DNA of 64,000 nt, from the NCBI RefSeq assembly GCF_026686735.1, contig NZ_CP113432.1, forward strand, positions 1,054,001 to 1,118,000, in the 5' to 3' direction. The notes under the pieces are model-generated. The model was not told the origin of the DNA and searched no databases. It saw only the letters and a program-made list of their open reading frames with translations. Position 1 is the stretch's first letter, and each line of letters begins with the position of its first letter. Of the stretch, positions 26,483 through 36,974 are shown one piece after another. The translations under genes and the position numbers were made by a program. The DNA comes from Pseudomonas triclosanedens. Lineage in GTDB: Bacteria > Pseudomonadota > Gammaproteobacteria > Pseudomonadales > Pseudomonadaceae.

Positions 26483-29368
26483 ATGCTCGAATTGAACGCG
26501 CAGTTGGTCCACATGGGCCAGCGCGCCGCCGACAAGCAGGCTGCCCTGGCCATGCTCGGCGCGGTCCTTGAAGGCGACGGCCTGGTCGCCGCCGGTTATC
26601 TCGCCGGCTTGCAGGCCCGTGAGGCACAAGGCTCCACCTACCTGGGCCAGGGCATCGCGATTCCCCACGGCACCCCGGACACGCGCCATCTGGTGCGGCA
26701 CACCGGCGTGCGCCTGATGCACTTCCCCGAGGGCGTGGCCTGGGGGGACGGTCAGGTGGTGTACCTGGCCATCGCCATCGCCGCGAAATCCGACGAACAC
26801 CTGCGCCTGCTGCAACTGCTGACCCGTGCCCTGGGCGATGGCGACATGGCTGATGCGCTGCGCCGGGCCGACAGCCCCGATGCCGTGCTGCGCCTTCTCG
26901 GTGGCGCGCCACAGGCGCTGCTGCTGGATGCGCAACTGGTCGGCCTGGACGTGGCCGCCGAAGACTTCGACGAACTCACCCTGCTCGCGGCCCGGCGCCT
27001 GAAGAAGGCCGGCTGCGTGGTGCCCGGTTTCGCCGCCGCCCTGCACGACGGCGAGGCGTTGCCCCTGGGCGAGGGCCTGTGGTGGCTGCACAGCGACGAA
27101 TGCGTCGTGCGCCCGGGGCTCGCCTTCGTAACGCCGCAGCGCGAGCTGAGCCACGCCGGCCAGCCTGTGCGCGGCCTGTTCTGCCTGGCCAGGCAGGGGG
27201 ACGCACATGATGCGATGCTCGCGCGCCTGGGCGATCTGCTGGTGGATGGCCGCGCCGCCGAACTGGTGCGCGCCACCTCCTGCCGCAGCGTGCTGGAGGC
27301 GCTGGGCGGCGAGTTGCCGGTGGATTGGCCGAGCCTGCGCGTGCCGCTGGCCAACCCCCACGGACTGCATGCGCGCCCCGCGCAGGTGCTGATGCTGCTG
27401 GCGCGGGACTTCAGCGGCGAGATACGCGTGCGTATCGCCGACGAGGGCGGCGCGCCAGTCTCCATCCGCAGCCTGAGCAAGCTGCTCAGCCTCGGTGCGC
27501 GGCGCGGGCAGGTACTGGAGTTCTTCGCCGAGCCGGAAATTGCCGAGGACGCACTGGCCGCCGTTCGCCGGGCGGTGGAAGACGGTCTGGGCGAGGCAGT
27601 CGAGCCGCTGCCGGAACACCCCGAGCCGATTGCCGCTGAGGCGGAGCAGGGCGAGCCGGCGGCACCCCGTGCGCCCGAAGCCGGCAGCCGGCTGCAGGCT
27701 GTGGCAGCTTCGCCCGGCATTGCCAGCGGGCCAGCTTATCTGCAAGTGGTGCGGCGCTTCGAGTTCGCCGAGCGCGGCGAGTCGCCCGAAGTGGAGAGCC
27801 AGCGCCTGGACGACGCTCGGCAGGCGATTTCCGCCGAGATCGATGTGCTGGTGGAGCGCACCCGGGTTACGGCGATCCGCGACATCTTCGTCACGCACCA
27901 GGCGCTGCTGGAAGACCCGGAACTGGCCGACGAAGTGCAGGCGCTCCTGATTGAGGGCGCCAGCGCCGAGGCGGCCTGGAGCCAGGTGATCGAGCGTGCC
28001 GCCAGCCAGCAGGAAGCATTGCGCGACGCCCTGCTGGCCGAGCGCGCGGCGGACCTGCGGGATATCGGCCGGCGGGTGTTGGCCTACCTGTGCGGCGATC
28101 TGGGCGCGGTAGTCCCCGAGCGGCCCTACATCCTGGTGATGGACGAAGTCGGCCCGTCCGATGTGGCGCGCCTCGACCGCGAGCGCGTGGCGGGCATTCT
28201 CACCGCGCGTGGCGGTGCGACCTCGCACAGCGCGATCATCGCCCGCGCCTTGGGCATTCCCGCCCTGGTGGGAGCCGGCGAGGCGGTACTGGCGCTGGCG
28301 CCGGACACCATCCTGCTGCTCGATGGCGACCGCGGCGAATTGATGATTGCGCCCAGCGCCGAGTCATTGGCCGAAGCCGAACGCCAGCGCGCCCGACGCC
28401 GTCGCCGTGCCGAACAGGCCGAGGCGCGGCGCCATGAGGCAGCGCTGACCCGTGATGGCCACGCGGTGGAAGTCTGCGCCAACCTCGGCGATACCGCCGG
28501 CACGTCGGCCGCGCTGGAACTGGGGGCGGAAGGCGTTGGCCTGCTGCGCACCGAATTCGTGTTCATGGACAACCCGCAGGCGCCGGACCAGGCGACCCAG
28601 GAAAGTGAGTACCGCAGCGTGATCGATGCCCTTGGCGGGCGCCCGCTGGTGGTGCGCACCCTCGATGTGGGCGGCGACAAGCCGCTGCCCTATTGGCCGG
28701 TTCCGGAGGAGGAGAACCCGTTCCTCGGCGTGCGCGGCATCCGCCTGACCCTGCAGCGTCCGCAGATCCTGCGCACACAATTGCGCGCGCTGCTGGTGGC
28801 CGCCGCCGGCCGGCCGCTGCGCATCATGTTCCCGATGGTCGGGCAGGTGGATGAGTGGCGGCAGGCCCGCGACCTGACCCTGGAGCTCTGTGCCGAGCTG
28901 GGCGGAGCGCACGAGGTGCAGCTCGGCATCATGGTCGAAGTACCGTCGGCGGCTTTGCTCGCGCCGGTGCTGGCGCGCGAGGTGGATTTCTTCAGCATCG
29001 GCACCAACGACCTGACGCAGTACGCGCTGGCCATCGATCGCGGTCACCCGACGCTGTCGGCCCAGGCCGATGGCCTGCATCCGGCGGTGCTGCAACTGAT
29101 CGACATGACCGTCCGCGCCGCCCACGCCAATGGTAAGTGGGTGGGCGTCTGTGGCGAGCTGGCGGCGGATGCCCAGGCCGTGCCGCTGCTGGTCGGGCTG
29201 GGAGTGGACGAGTTGAGCGTATCGGCGCGCAGCATCCCGCTGGTCAAGGCGCGGGTCCGCGAGATAGACCTGCCGCTCGCCCGTGAACTGGCCAGCGCCG
29301 CACTGGCCCTGGGCTCCGCGAGCGAGGTGCGCGAGAGCGTCGCCCGCGCGCTGCCGGAGGTGAACTGA
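26483..29368 (+). CDS. fruI: Fructose PTS multiphosphoryl transfer protein (EIIA-HPr-EI fusion)
   Basis: A 961-residue cytoplasmic fusion that carries phosphate from PEP to the fructose permease. In order: EIIA-Fru (residues ~1-145, phospho-His H61 in IAIPHGTPD), a linker domain, HPr (about 285-370, with NPHGLHARPAQ and phospho-His H296), then enzyme I (about 395-955, with GGATSHSAIIAR and phospho-His H582; PEP-binding LRTEFVFMD and FFSIGTNDLTQYA later). All active histidines are intact. GAGGAGAACGCG precedes the ATG. It overlaps fruK by one base (TGATG). Also called fruB or FPr in pseudomonads. Confidence 0.96.
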   Translation: MLELNAQLVHMGQRAADKQAALAMLGAVLEGDGLVAAGYLAGLQAREAQGSTYLGQGIAIPHGTPDTRHLVRHTGVRLMHFPEGVAWGDGQVVYLAIAIAAKSDEHLRLLQLLTRALGDGDMADALRRADSPDAVLRLLGGAPQALLLDAQLVGLDVAAEDFDELTLLAARRLKKAGCVVPGFAAALHDGEALPLGEGLWWLHSDECVVRPGLAFVTPQRELSHAGQPVRGLFCLARQGDAHDAMLARLGDLLVDGRAAELVRATSCRSVLEALGGELPVDWPSLRVPLANPHGLHARPAQVLMLLARDFSGEIRVRIADEGGAPVSIRSLSKLLSLGARRGQVLEFFAEPEIAEDALAAVRRAVEDGLGEAVEPLPEHPEPIAAEAEQGEPAAPRAPEAGSRLQAVAASPGIASGPAYLQVVRRFEFAERGESPEVESQRLDDARQAISAEIDVLVERTRVTAIRDIFVTHQALLEDPELADEVQALLIEGASAEAAWSQVIERAASQQEALRDALLAERAADLRDIGRRVLAYLCGDLGAVVPERPYILVMDEVGPSDVARLDRERVAGILTARGGATSHSAIIARALGIPALVGAGEAVLALAPDTILLLDGDRGELMIAPSAESLAEAERQRARRRRRAEQAEARRHEAALTRDGHAVEVCANLGDTAGTSAALELGAEGVGLLRTEFVFMDNPQAPDQATQESEYRSVIDALGGRPLVVRTLDVGGDKPLPYWPVPEEENPFLGVRGIRLTLQRPQILRTQLRALLVAAAGRPLRIMFPMVGQVDEWRQARDLTLELCAELGGAHEVQLGIMVEVPSAALLAPVLAREVDFFSIGTNDLTQYALAIDRGHPTLSAQADGLHPAVLQLIDMTVRAAHANGKWVGVCGELAADAQAVPLLVGLGVDELSVSARSIPLVKARVREIDLPLARELASAALALGSASEVRESVARALPEVN

Positions 29369-30303
29369 TGGCCCGGATTCTCACGGTGACGCTCAACCCG
29401 GCGCTGGACCTGACCGTGCGCCTGCCGCACCTGGACGTCGGTGAAGTGAACCGCAGCGAATCGGTGCTGGTGCAGGCAGCGGGCAAGGGGCTGAATGTCG
29501 CCCAGGTCCTTGCCGACCTGGGCCACCACCTGACCGTCACCGGATTCCTAGGTGCGGATAACGCTCCGCCATTCGACGCACTGTTCCGCCGGCGCGGCTT
29601 CGTCGATGCGTTCGTCCGCGTGCCGGGCGAGACGCGCAGCAACATCAAGCTGGCCGAAGTCACGGGACGCATCACCGATATCAACGGCCCCGGCCCGCTG
29701 GTGAGCGGGGCGCAGCAGGATGCGCTGCTGGACCGTCTCGACCTGATCAGCGCCGATTTCGAGGTCGCGGTGGTGGCCGGCAGCCTGCCGCGCGGTATCG
29801 AGCCGCAGTGGCTGTGCGAGTTGCTGCAGCGCTTGAAGAGCCGTGGTCTGAAGGTCGCCTTCGATTGCAGCGGCGCGGCATTGCGCGCCGGCATCGAGGC
29901 AGGCCCGTGGCTGATCAAGCCCAATGACCAGGAGCTGGGTGAGGCCTGTGGGCAACTGGCCGGCAGCGACGCCGAAACGGCCGCGCAGGTCGAGTCGCTG
30001 CGTGCGCGGGGAATCGAGCAGGTAGTGCTGTCCCAGGGCGCCGATGGCGTGCGTTGGTTCGGCCCGCAAGGCACCTGGCAGGCGCTGCCGCCGGCAGTGG
30101 ATGTGGCCAGCACCGTGGGCGCGGGCGATTCGCTGCTCGCCGGCATGCTGCACGGCCTGCTCTGCGGCTGGCCCGCCGAGCGCGTGTTGCGGCACGCCAC
30201 GGCAGTGGCGGCGCTGGCGGTTACCCAGTTCGACTTCGGCATAGGCGATGCGCAGCGCCTGAGCCGCATCGAAGACGGCGTGCAGGTCCGGGCCCTGGCC
30301 TGA
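29368..30303 (+). CDS. fruK: 1-phosphofructokinase
   Basis: A 311-residue PfkB-family kinase that converts fructose-1-phosphate to fructose-1,6-bisphosphate. TLNPALDLTVRLP is at the N-terminus, GKGLNVAQVLADLG around residue 38, and the ATP/catalytic STVGAGDSLLAGML around residue 248 with the base Asp. It follows fruI with a one-base overlap and precedes fruA, giving fruI-fruK-fruA. Confidence 0.96.
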   Translation: MARILTVTLNPALDLTVRLPHLDVGEVNRSESVLVQAAGKGLNVAQVLADLGHHLTVTGFLGADNAPPFDALFRRRGFVDAFVRVPGETRSNIKLAEVTGRITDINGPGPLVSGAQQDALLDRLDLISADFEVAVVAGSLPRGIEPQWLCELLQRLKSRGLKVAFDCSGAALRAGIEAGPWLIKPNDQELGEACGQLAGSDAETAAQVESLRARGIEQVVLSQGADGVRWFGPQGTWQALPPAVDVASTVGAGDSLLAGMLHGLLCGWPAERVLRHATAVAALAVTQFDFGIGDAQRLSRIEDGVQVRALA

Positions 30304-30339
30304 CCCGCGCCGCATCCAGAACGACAAGAGGCTATGACG

Positions 30340-32079
30340 ATGAACCTTGCCCTTATCACGGCCTGCCCCAACGGCCAGATCACCAGTGTGCTCAGCGCGC
30401 GCCTTTTGCGCGCCGCCGCCGAGCGCCTGGGCTGGTCGGTTTGCGTCGAGCAGCGCGATCCGCAGCATCCGGAGCGGTGCCTCGCCGACGGTCAGGTCGC
30501 GGCGGCCGACTGGGTACTGGTGGTAAGTGCGCAACCGCTGGATCTCTCACGCTTCGTCGGCAAGCGCCTGTTGCAGGCGCGCCCGTCAGAGGCACTGGCC
30601 GATCCGTCGGCGTTCCTCCAGCGCGCCGCCCAGGAGGCCACCCTATGGCGCGGTGACGAACAGTCGACACCGCCCCTGGCCGAGGGGCAGCCGGCACGGC
30701 TGGTGGCGGTGACCGCCTGCCCCACCGGGGTGGCGCACACCTTCATGGCCGCCGAGGCGTTGCAGCAGGCGGCGCAGCAACTGGGCTACGACTTCAAGGT
30801 GGAAACCCAGGGTTCGGTCGGCGCGCGCAATTCGCTTTCGGCACAGGATATCGCGGCAGCCGACGTGGTGCTGCTGGCGGCGGACATCGAGGTGAACCCC
30901 GAACGTTTCGCCGGCAAGCGCATCTTCCGCTGCGGCACCGGCGTTGCACTGAAGCAACCGCAGGAAACCTTGCGGCGCGCGTTGGCCGAAGGACGCGAGG
31001 AAGCCGGCGCTACGAACAGCCCCGCCAGGGCAGGCAACGAAGCGCACGGGGTCTACAAGCACCTGCTGACCGGTGTGTCGTTCATGTTGCCGATGGTGGT
31101 CGCCGGTGGCCTGCTGATCGCCTTGTCGTTTGTCTTCGGGCTGAATCCTCCGCCGGGCAGTTTCGCCGCGGAGCTCAAATCGATTGGCGATACCGCATTC
31201 ATGCTGATGGTGCCGATGCTCGCCGGCTACATCGCCTGGTCCATCGCCGATCGCCCGGGACTGGCGCCGGGCATGATCGGCGGGTTGCTGGCGAGCACGC
31301 TGGGCGCGGGCTTCCTCGGCGGCATCGTCGCCGGCCTGCTGGCCGGCTATTGCGCGCGGGCCATCGCGCAATGGGTTCCGCTGCCCGACAGCGTGTCGGC
31401 GCTCAAGCCGATCCTGATCATCCCGCTCCTGGCCAGCCTGTTCACCGGCCTGGTGATGGTCTACGTGGTGGGCTCGCCAGTGGCGGCGATGATGCACTCG
31501 CTGACCGACTTCCTCGCGGGCATGGGCACCACCAATGCCATCCTGCTCGGGTTGCTGCTGGGCGGGATGATGTGCGTTGACCTGGGCGGACCGATCAACA
31601 AGGCGGCGTACGCCTTCTCGGTCGGCCTGCTCGCGTCGCAGAGCTCCGCGCCGATGGCGGCGGTGATGGCCGGCGGCATGGTCCCGCCGATCGGCATGGG
31701 CATCGCCACGCTGCTGGCCCGACGCAAGTTCGCCCAGAGCGAGCGCGAGGCCGGCAAGGCTGCCCTGGTGCTCGGGCTGTGTTTCATTTCCGAGGGCGCG
31801 ATCCCGTTCGCCGCCAAGGATCCGCTGCGGGTGATCCCGGCGAGCATTGTCGGTGGCGCGTTGACCGGTGCGCTGTCGATGCTGTTCGGCTGCAAGCTGC
31901 TTGCGCCTCACGGCGGGTTGTTCGTGCTGCTGATCCCCAACGCGATGAATCACGCATTGCTCTACCTCCTGGCGATTGCCGGTGGCAGCGTGGTGACCGG
32001 CGTGCTGTACGCGCTGCTCAGACGATCGGAGGCTGCACCGATGATGGTGTTGGGCGAGCAGGCGCCGGGCAAGGCGTGA
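30340..32079 (+). CDS. fruA: Fructose-specific PTS permease EIIBC
   Basis: A 579-residue membrane permease. An N-terminal degenerate IIB' (residues ~1-105, LALITACPNG) is followed by a true IIB (about 120-220) with phospho-Cys in VTACPTGVAHTFMAAEAL. The IIC domain (about 235-565) has ten or so helices and FISEGAIPFAAKDP, typical of sugar binding. It takes up fructose as fructose-1-phosphate. I prefer ATG 30340 (MNLALITACPNG) because the GAGG site is too close to the alternative ATG 30334. It is the last gene of the operon. Confidence 0.94.
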   Translation: MNLALITACPNGQITSVLSARLLRAAAERLGWSVCVEQRDPQHPERCLADGQVAAADWVLVVSAQPLDLSRFVGKRLLQARPSEALADPSAFLQRAAQEATLWRGDEQSTPPLAEGQPARLVAVTACPTGVAHTFMAAEALQQAAQQLGYDFKVETQGSVGARNSLSAQDIAAADVVLLAADIEVNPERFAGKRIFRCGTGVALKQPQETLRRALAEGREEAGATNSPARAGNEAHGVYKHLLTGVSFMLPMVVAGGLLIALSFVFGLNPPPGSFAAELKSIGDTAFMLMVPMLAGYIAWSIADRPGLAPGMIGGLLASTLGAGFLGGIVAGLLAGYCARAIAQWVPLPDSVSALKPILIIPLLASLFTGLVMVYVVGSPVAAMMHSLTDFLAGMGTTNAILLGLLLGGMMCVDLGGPINKAAYAFSVGLLASQSSAPMAAVMAGGMVPPIGMGIATLLARRKFAQSEREAGKAALVLGLCFISEGAIPFAAKDPLRVIPASIVGGALTGALSMLFGCKLLAPHGGLFVLLIPNAMNHALLYLLAIAGGSVVTGVLYALLRRSEAAPMMVLGEQAPGKA

Positions 32080-32104
32080 GAACCCGCAGGTTCGCAGGCC
32101 GCTC

Positions 32105-32192
32105 GATGGGTATCGCCGCTCCCGCGAAAGCGCCCCTGCCGGAGTCGAAGCGAGCCATAGCCGCAGGATGGGGGAGCGCAGCGATACCCATC
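32105..32192. repeat. Dispersed GATGGGTATCGC palindromic element, inverted pair
   Basis: GATGGGTATCGC begins at 32105, and its near-perfect inverse (GGAGCGCAGCGATACCCATC) ends at 32192. The pair brackets about 50 bases in the intergenic region between convergent fruA and ugd. The right arm is the reverse complement of the element at 1441-1460. It may also act as a weak convergent terminator; no other signal is visible in 32080-32267. Confidence 0.6.
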
Positions 32193-32267
32193 AACAGGGT
32201 TGTGTGCCGCTCGCGGCGCTCCAAGCCGCCCCGCGCGTGCAAGGGGGCGAGGGTACGAGGCGCCGGG

Positions 32268-33656
32268 TCAGGCGTTGCGTTGCCTGTGCGGCTCCCGCGC
32301 CGTTTCGGCGGCCGGCACGGGTAGGCGGTGCGAGTCGCCACGTCCCATCGGGAAGTACTCGAAACCGTGGCGAGCCATGCGTTCGGGGTCGAAGAGGTTG
32401 CGGCCGTCGAAGATCACCGGTGCTTTCAGGCGGCTTGCCAGGAGTTCGAAGTCCGGTGCCTTGAACTGTTGCCATTCGGTGCAGATCACCAGAGCGTCGG
32501 CGCCGCCCAGGGTGGCCTCCGGTGTCCCCATCAGGGCCAGTCGCTCATCGTGGCCGTACAGGCGCTGGGCCTCCGGCATGGCCTCCGGGTCGAAGGCGCG
32601 CACTTGCGCGCCGGCTGCCCAGAGCGCCTCCATCAGCGTACGGCTGGGAGCGTCGCGCATGTCGTCGGTGTTGGGCTTGAACGACAGTCCCCAGAGCGCG
32701 AAGGTGCGCCCCGCCAACTGGCCGTCGAAGTAACGGTGGATGCGCTGGAACAGCTTGTTCTTCTGCCGCGCATTCACTGCCTCCACGGCGCGCAGCAGGT
32801 CGTTCGAGCAGTCCACCTCGCTGGCGCTCTGGATCAGCGCCTGCACATCCTTGGGGAAGCAGGAGCCGCCGTAGCCGCAGCCGGGGTAGATGAAGTGGTA
32901 GCCGATGCGCGGGTCGGCGCCCATGCCCTGGCGCACGGCCTCGATGTCGGCGCCCATGTGCTCGGCCAGTTCGGCGATCTGGTTGATGAAGCTGATCTTG
33001 GTCGCCAGCATGCAGTTGGCCGCGTATTTGGTCAGTTCGGCGCTGCGCAGATTCATGCTGATGATGCGGTCGTGGTTGCGGTTGAACGGCGCGTAGATCT
33101 CGCGCATGGTGTCCAGTACTTCCGGACGCTCGCAGCCAACGACGATACGGTCGGGCTTGCGGCAGTCGGCCAGCGCCGAGCCTTCCTTGAGGAATTCGGG
33201 GTTGGAGACGATATCGAATTCCAGCGTGCGGCCGAGACCGCCGAGCACCTGTTGCAGGTGTGCCTTGATACGGTCGCCGGTGCCCACCGGAACGGTGGAT
33301 TTCTCGACGATGATCACCGGCTGGTGGCGATGGTGGGCAATGCTCTCGGCCACGGCGAAGACCGCGCTCAGGTCGGCCGAGCCATCTGCGCTGGGCGGCG
33401 TGCCGACGGCGATGAACTGCACCAGCCCGTGGGCGGCGGCGACCGCTGGGTCGCTGGTGAAGTGCAGGCGGCCGGCTTCCAGGTTTTCCTTCACCAGCTC
33501 CGCGAGGCCGGGTTCGTAGATGCTGATCTGGCCGCGCTGGAGCTTGGCGATCTTGGCTTCGTCGATATCCATGCAGACGACGTCGTGGCCGACCTCGGCC
33601 ATGACTGCGGCCTGGACGAGGCCGACGTAGCCGATTCCGAATACGCTGATTTTCAT
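32268..33656 (-). CDS. ugd: UDP-glucose 6-dehydrogenase
   Basis: A 462-residue enzyme oxidising UDP-glucose to UDP-glucuronate, the entry to L-Ara4N synthesis. The N-terminal Rossmann GIGYVGLVQ is at residues 7-15. The catalytic Cys is in GCGYGGSCFPKD near residue 264, and GLSFKPNTDDMRDAPS near 330 is in the second Rossmann domain. It is 21 bases downstream of arnF on the same strand, so it closes the arn operon and provides its precursor. Length is slightly long because of a charged C-terminal tail. Confidence 0.95.
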   Translation of the reverse strand: MKISVFGIGYVGLVQAAVMAEVGHDVVCMDIDEAKIAKLQRGQISIYEPGLAELVKENLEAGRLHFTSDPAVAAAHGLVQFIAVGTPPSADGSADLSAVFAVAESIAHHRHQPVIIVEKSTVPVGTGDRIKAHLQQVLGGLGRTLEFDIVSNPEFLKEGSALADCRKPDRIVVGCERPEVLDTMREIYAPFNRNHDRIISMNLRSAELTKYAANCMLATKISFINQIAELAEHMGADIEAVRQGMGADPRIGYHFIYPGCGYGGSCFPKDVQALIQSASEVDCSNDLLRAVEAVNARQKNKLFQRIHRYFDGQLAGRTFALWGLSFKPNTDDMRDAPSRTLMEALWAAGAQVRAFDPEAMPEAQRLYGHDERLALMGTPEATLGGADALVICTEWQQFKAPDFELLASRLKAPVIFDGRNLFDPERMARHGFEYFPMGRGDSHRLPVPAAETAREPHRQRNA

Positions 33657-33677
33657 GCTGTGTTTTCCGGTGATGTA

Positions 33678-34109
33678 TCAGGGGCGCTCGGTGGGCGCCG
33701 GGGGTGTTGCGTGATCGGTGGCGGGGCGTGCGGCGCGGGGCGTGTTGATGAGCATGACGCCGGCGATCACCAGGCCGACGCCCAGTGTGCGCGACAGGTT
33801 CAGCGGTTCGCCCAGGCCCGGTAGCCAGGCGGCTCCGAGGTAGACCAGGGCATAGCTCAGGCTGAGCAGCGAATAGGCACGGCTCAGTGGCAGGTGGTTG
33901 AGTGCGACCAGCCAGCAGAGCATCGACAGGGCATAGCCCAGCACCGCGCCGCCAAGTACCAGCAGCGCGGCGATGTCGAGGTTCGGCAGAGAGCCGAGCC
34001 ACTGCAGCGGGGCGGGCAGGCGCGTCATGCTCCAGCGCATGCCCAGTTGTGCGCTGCTGACCAGCAGCACACTGCCCAGCGCCAGCACGACACCGCGTGT
34101 GGTGTTCAT
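33678..34109 (-). CDS. arnF: ArnF subunit of the undecaprenyl-P-L-Ara4N flippase
   Basis: A 143-residue, four-helix small-multidrug-resistance-like protein starting [29 protein letters not shown], a middle segment ending [12 protein letters not shown], and ...YLGAAWLPG are typical. With ArnE it moves undecaprenyl-phosphate-L-Ara4N across the inner membrane (established for ArnEF). The start overlaps the end of arnE by four bases; the longer open frame upstream belongs to another reading frame. Confidence 0.9.
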   Translation of the reverse strand: MNTTRGVVLALGSVLLVSSAQLGMRWSMTRLPAPLQWLGSLPNLDIAALLVLGGAVLGYALSMLCWLVALNHLPLSRAYSLLSLSYALVYLGAAWLPGLGEPLNLSRTLGVGLVIAGVMLINTPRAARPATDHATPPAPTERP

Positions 34110-34450
34110 GACTGTAGCCCCAGCAGGGCGACGCCAGCGACGATCAGCGCAACGCCGCACCAGTGGCGCAGATCGATGCGCTCGTGGAACAGCACACCGG
34201 CGGCAAGGGTCACCAGTACGAAGTTCAGGCTGAGCATCGGATAGGCCACGCCCACGTCCAGGTGTTGCAGCAGCACCAGCCAGAGCAGCAGGCTGCCGCC
34301 CAGGCAGGCGATGGCCAGCACCAGCCACGGCGAGAAAAGTTTGGCGGGCAGGCTGAGTTGGCGTCCGCGCCAGCTTTCCACGGCGAGCTTCTGCGAGATC
34401 TGCCCCAGACAGGTCAGCAGGCAGACGCTGGCCAGCAGCGCGGCGATCAC
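34106..34450 (-). CDS. arnE: ArnE subunit of the undecaprenyl-P-L-Ara4N flippase
   Basis: A 114-residue, four-helix protein starting [23 protein letters not shown], with the SMR-like [18 protein letters not shown]. It overlaps arnT upstream and arnF downstream by four bases each, so the three are translated as a unit. Confidence 0.92.
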   Translation of the reverse strand: MIAALLASVCLLTCLGQISQKLAVESWRGRQLSLPAKLFSPWLVLAIACLGGSLLLWLVLLQHLDVGVAYPMLSLNFVLVTLAAGVLFHERIDLRHWCGVALIVAGVALLGLQS

Positions 34451-36093
34451 TGCGTGGCCTTCGGAATCAGCAGGACCACCAGGTGATTCTGCCGGTAGCT
34501 GATGGCGTCCCTGGGCATTCTCGCCAGGTCCTGTTCGTCGCTCGCGCTGTTGACCCGCAGCAGCACGCCGATGCTGCCTTCGCTGCGCGCCCTGGCGATC
34601 CAGCCGTCGACTTCCTTGAGCGTCAGGCTGCGTCCGGCACCTTCCGGGTAGCCGATGCCGTACTTCAGTTCACCGACGGTGTTGAGCAGAGTGACGTCGG
34701 CGCGACCAGTGCGCCACGCCAGTGCGGTGGCCGCACCCAGGTCGTTGCTCAGCAGGCTGTTGGCGTTGCGCAGTTCGTCCAGATGTTCGAGGACGAACTG
34801 GTCGGGCATCTTGCTGTTGACCAGGCGCTTGGGCAAGGCGGTGGGCACCAGTGCCACCAGTATCCACAGGGCGAAGGCCGGAGCGGCCCACAGTTGCGTC
34901 GGGCGCAGCAGTTGCAGGGCCCCGCAGACCAGCCAGACGATGCAGGCCAGCCCCACCAGCAGCACGCTGGGAGTTTCGCCCTTGTACAGCGGATGGCGCA
35001 GTTGCAGGACGACAAGGGCGATCAGCGCGACTACGCCGACCGCCAGGTTGAGAGCGCCGCTCAGCCGCAGCATGCGCTGGCGTCCGTGTTGCAGCGCGTC
35101 GGCCAGGCTGTCCGCCATCAGCAGGGCGAGCGGAGCGAAGCACGGCATGATGTACGTCGGCAGCTTGCCCTTGGCCAGGCTGAAGAAGAGGAACGGCATG
35201 GCGAACCAGAGCACCAGGAAGCCCAGCCGGGGGTCGCGCAGGCCGGTGAAGCCGCGCCGCAGCGCCGGGATTATGAGCACCGCCCAGGGCATCGCGGTGG
35301 CGAACAGCAGCGGCACGAAGAACCAGAAGGGCCGACCGTGCTGTGCGTCGTCGCCAGCGAAGCGGCGGATGTGCTCATGCCAGAAGAAGAAGTTCCAGAA
35401 GTCCGGCTCGCGGGCGTGGATCATCAGTGCCCACGGCAGGCTGACCAGGGCTGCGACCAGCACCGCGAGCGGGCCATAGGCCAGTAGCTGGCGCAGGCGG
35501 CCGTGCAGGATGGCGTAGGGCAGGGAGACAATCACCGGCAGCAGGAGGGCCAGGAACCCCTTGGTCATGAATCCCATGCCGCAGGCGACGCCGAGCAGCG
35601 CCCAGGCTGACAGGCGGCCGCGCGTCGTTGCTGCGTCGAAAGCGAACCAGACGGACACAAGGCTGAGGTTCACCCAGAGGGTGAACTGCGGATCGAGGTT
35701 GCTGTAGCCGGCCTGCCCGGCGATCAGCGCGAAGCTGCCGTAGAGCAGCGCGGCGGCCCAGGTACGGCGCGGGTCGCTCCACATCCGGCGGGCGACCAGC
35801 AGCACCAGCAGGGTGCTCAGTGCCGTTACCAGCGCCGAAGCGAAGCGTACGCCGAACAGGTTTTCGCCGAACAGCGCCTGGCTCGCGGCGATCATCCAGT
35901 AGCCGGCGATGGGTTTCTCGAAGTAGCGCAGCCCCAGCAGATGCGGCGATACCCAGTCGCCGCTCTGCAGCATGCCCTGGGTGATTTGCGCATTGCGGGT
36001 TTCGTCGGGGATCCACAGACCGTGGAAACACAGCGGTAACAGGATGCAGAGGATGAACGCGGCAAGCAGCGTCGGATAGGCAAGACGCTTCAT
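34447..36093 (-). CDS. arnT: Lipid A 4-amino-4-deoxy-L-arabinose transferase
   Basis: A 548-residue GT83-type glycosyltransferase that moves L-Ara4N from undecaprenyl-phosphate to lipid A in the periplasm and gives polymyxin resistance. It has about 12 helices, with the first-loop acidic motif [11 protein letters not shown] (about residue 28) needed for catalysis, and FEKPIAGYW shortly after. The C-terminal periplasmic domain is complete (about 430-548). It overlaps arnD by four bases and arnE by four. Confidence 0.94.
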   Translation of the reverse strand: MKRLAYPTLLAAFILCILLPLCFHGLWIPDETRNAQITQGMLQSGDWVSPHLLGLRYFEKPIAGYWMIAASQALFGENLFGVRFASALVTALSTLLVLLVARRMWSDPRRTWAAALLYGSFALIAGQAGYSNLDPQFTLWVNLSLVSVWFAFDAATTRGRLSAWALLGVACGMGFMTKGFLALLLPVIVSLPYAILHGRLRQLLAYGPLAVLVAALVSLPWALMIHAREPDFWNFFFWHEHIRRFAGDDAQHGRPFWFFVPLLFATAMPWAVLIIPALRRGFTGLRDPRLGFLVLWFAMPFLFFSLAKGKLPTYIMPCFAPLALLMADSLADALQHGRQRMLRLSGALNLAVGVVALIALVVLQLRHPLYKGETPSVLLVGLACIVWLVCGALQLLRPTQLWAAPAFALWILVALVPTALPKRLVNSKMPDQFVLEHLDELRNANSLLSNDLGAATALAWRTGRADVTLLNTVGELKYGIGYPEGAGRSLTLKEVDGWIARARSEGSIGVLLRVNSASDEQDLARMPRDAISYRQNHLVVLLIPKATQ

Positions 36094-36974
36094 GCCCGTT
36101 GCACCCCCAGCCAGCCGTCGCGGCCGGCCAGTTGACCACGCACCAGGTGCGCGGCGGGAAGCGACGCGGGGTCGGAGGGCAGCAGTTCCCCGAGGGTATG
36201 GAAACGTATATCGCGCTGGCGGGCGCGTTCGAGCAACTGGCGGAAATCGTTGGCCATGAGAATCCCTTCCACTTCGGCGTGGGCGGTATAGACGTTCAGC
36301 GCTCCTTCGCGGAAGCGGCTGAGGATGAAGTCATTGAAGTCGGCTGCCTGCAACTGCGGGCCCACCACTTCGTCGAAGGTTGGCATATCCACCGGAATCT
36401 GCGGTGTGCCGAGGCGACCGTCGGCCAGCACCGGGCGGAACAGCGAGTTTCCGCGACAGTCGCTGTTGTAGCGGAAGCCGAAGCTTTCCTTGGCTTCGAT
36501 CACCTGCTCGTCAGCGCGCCAGCCGGCGGCGGCGGAGCATTCCACCGGCTGCCCGAGGATATCGCTCAGAGTATCGACGCCAAGGCGGATCTGCTCCACC
36601 AACTGGCGCGATGGCCAGCGTCCGGCGTTGGCCTGCCAGCCGTGGTGGTCCCAAGCGTGCAGGCCGATCTCGTGGCCGGCGAACCAGGCGCGCCGCATGA
36701 GGTGGCCCAGGTCACGGCCGATGGGGCGGCCCGGCCAGGCGGTACCGGCCAGCAGGATGTCCCAGCCATACAGCCCGGCGGCGTTGGAGCGCAGCATCTT
36801 CCACAGGAACTGCGGCCGTATCAGGCGCCACAGGTGGCGGCCCATGTTGTCCGGGCCGACGCTGAAGAAGAAGGTTGCCTTGATGCCGGCTTCGTCGAGG
36901 ATGTCCAGTAGACGCGGCACCCCGTCACGGGTGCCGCGGTAGGTATCCACATCGATGCGAAGTCCTGCCTGCAT
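36090..36974 (-). CDS. arnD: 4-deoxy-4-formamido-L-arabinose-phosphoundecaprenol deformylase
   Basis: A 294-residue NodB-type deacetylase that removes the formyl group before flipping. The polysaccharide-deacetylase core is seen in [11 protein letters not shown] (residues 5-15), [14 protein letters not shown] (about 97-110) and VDMPTFDEV. The start ([11 protein letters not shown] region, ATG 36974) overlaps the arnA stop (TGATG). The open frame continues far upstream in the arnA antiphase and is not real coding. Confidence 0.94.
   Translation of the reverse strand: MQAGLRIDVDTYRGTRDGVPRLLDILDEAGIKATFFFSVGPDNMGRHLWRLIRPQFLWKMLRSNAAGLYGWDILLAGTAWPGRPIGRDLGHLMRRAWFAGHEIGLHAWDHHGWQANAGRWPSRQLVEQIRLGVDTLSDILGQPVECSAAAGWRADEQVIEAKESFGFRYNSDCRGNSLFRPVLADGRLGTPQIPVDMPTFDEVVGPQLQAADFNDFILSRFREGALNVYTAHAEVEGILMANDFRQLLERARQRDIRFHTLGELLPSDPASLPAAHLVRGQLAGRDGWLGVQRA

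Noticed and set aside
26306..28228. A 640-residue open frame antisense to fruI
   Set aside because: The fruI frame has all three phospho-histidines; the antisense frame shows no domain.
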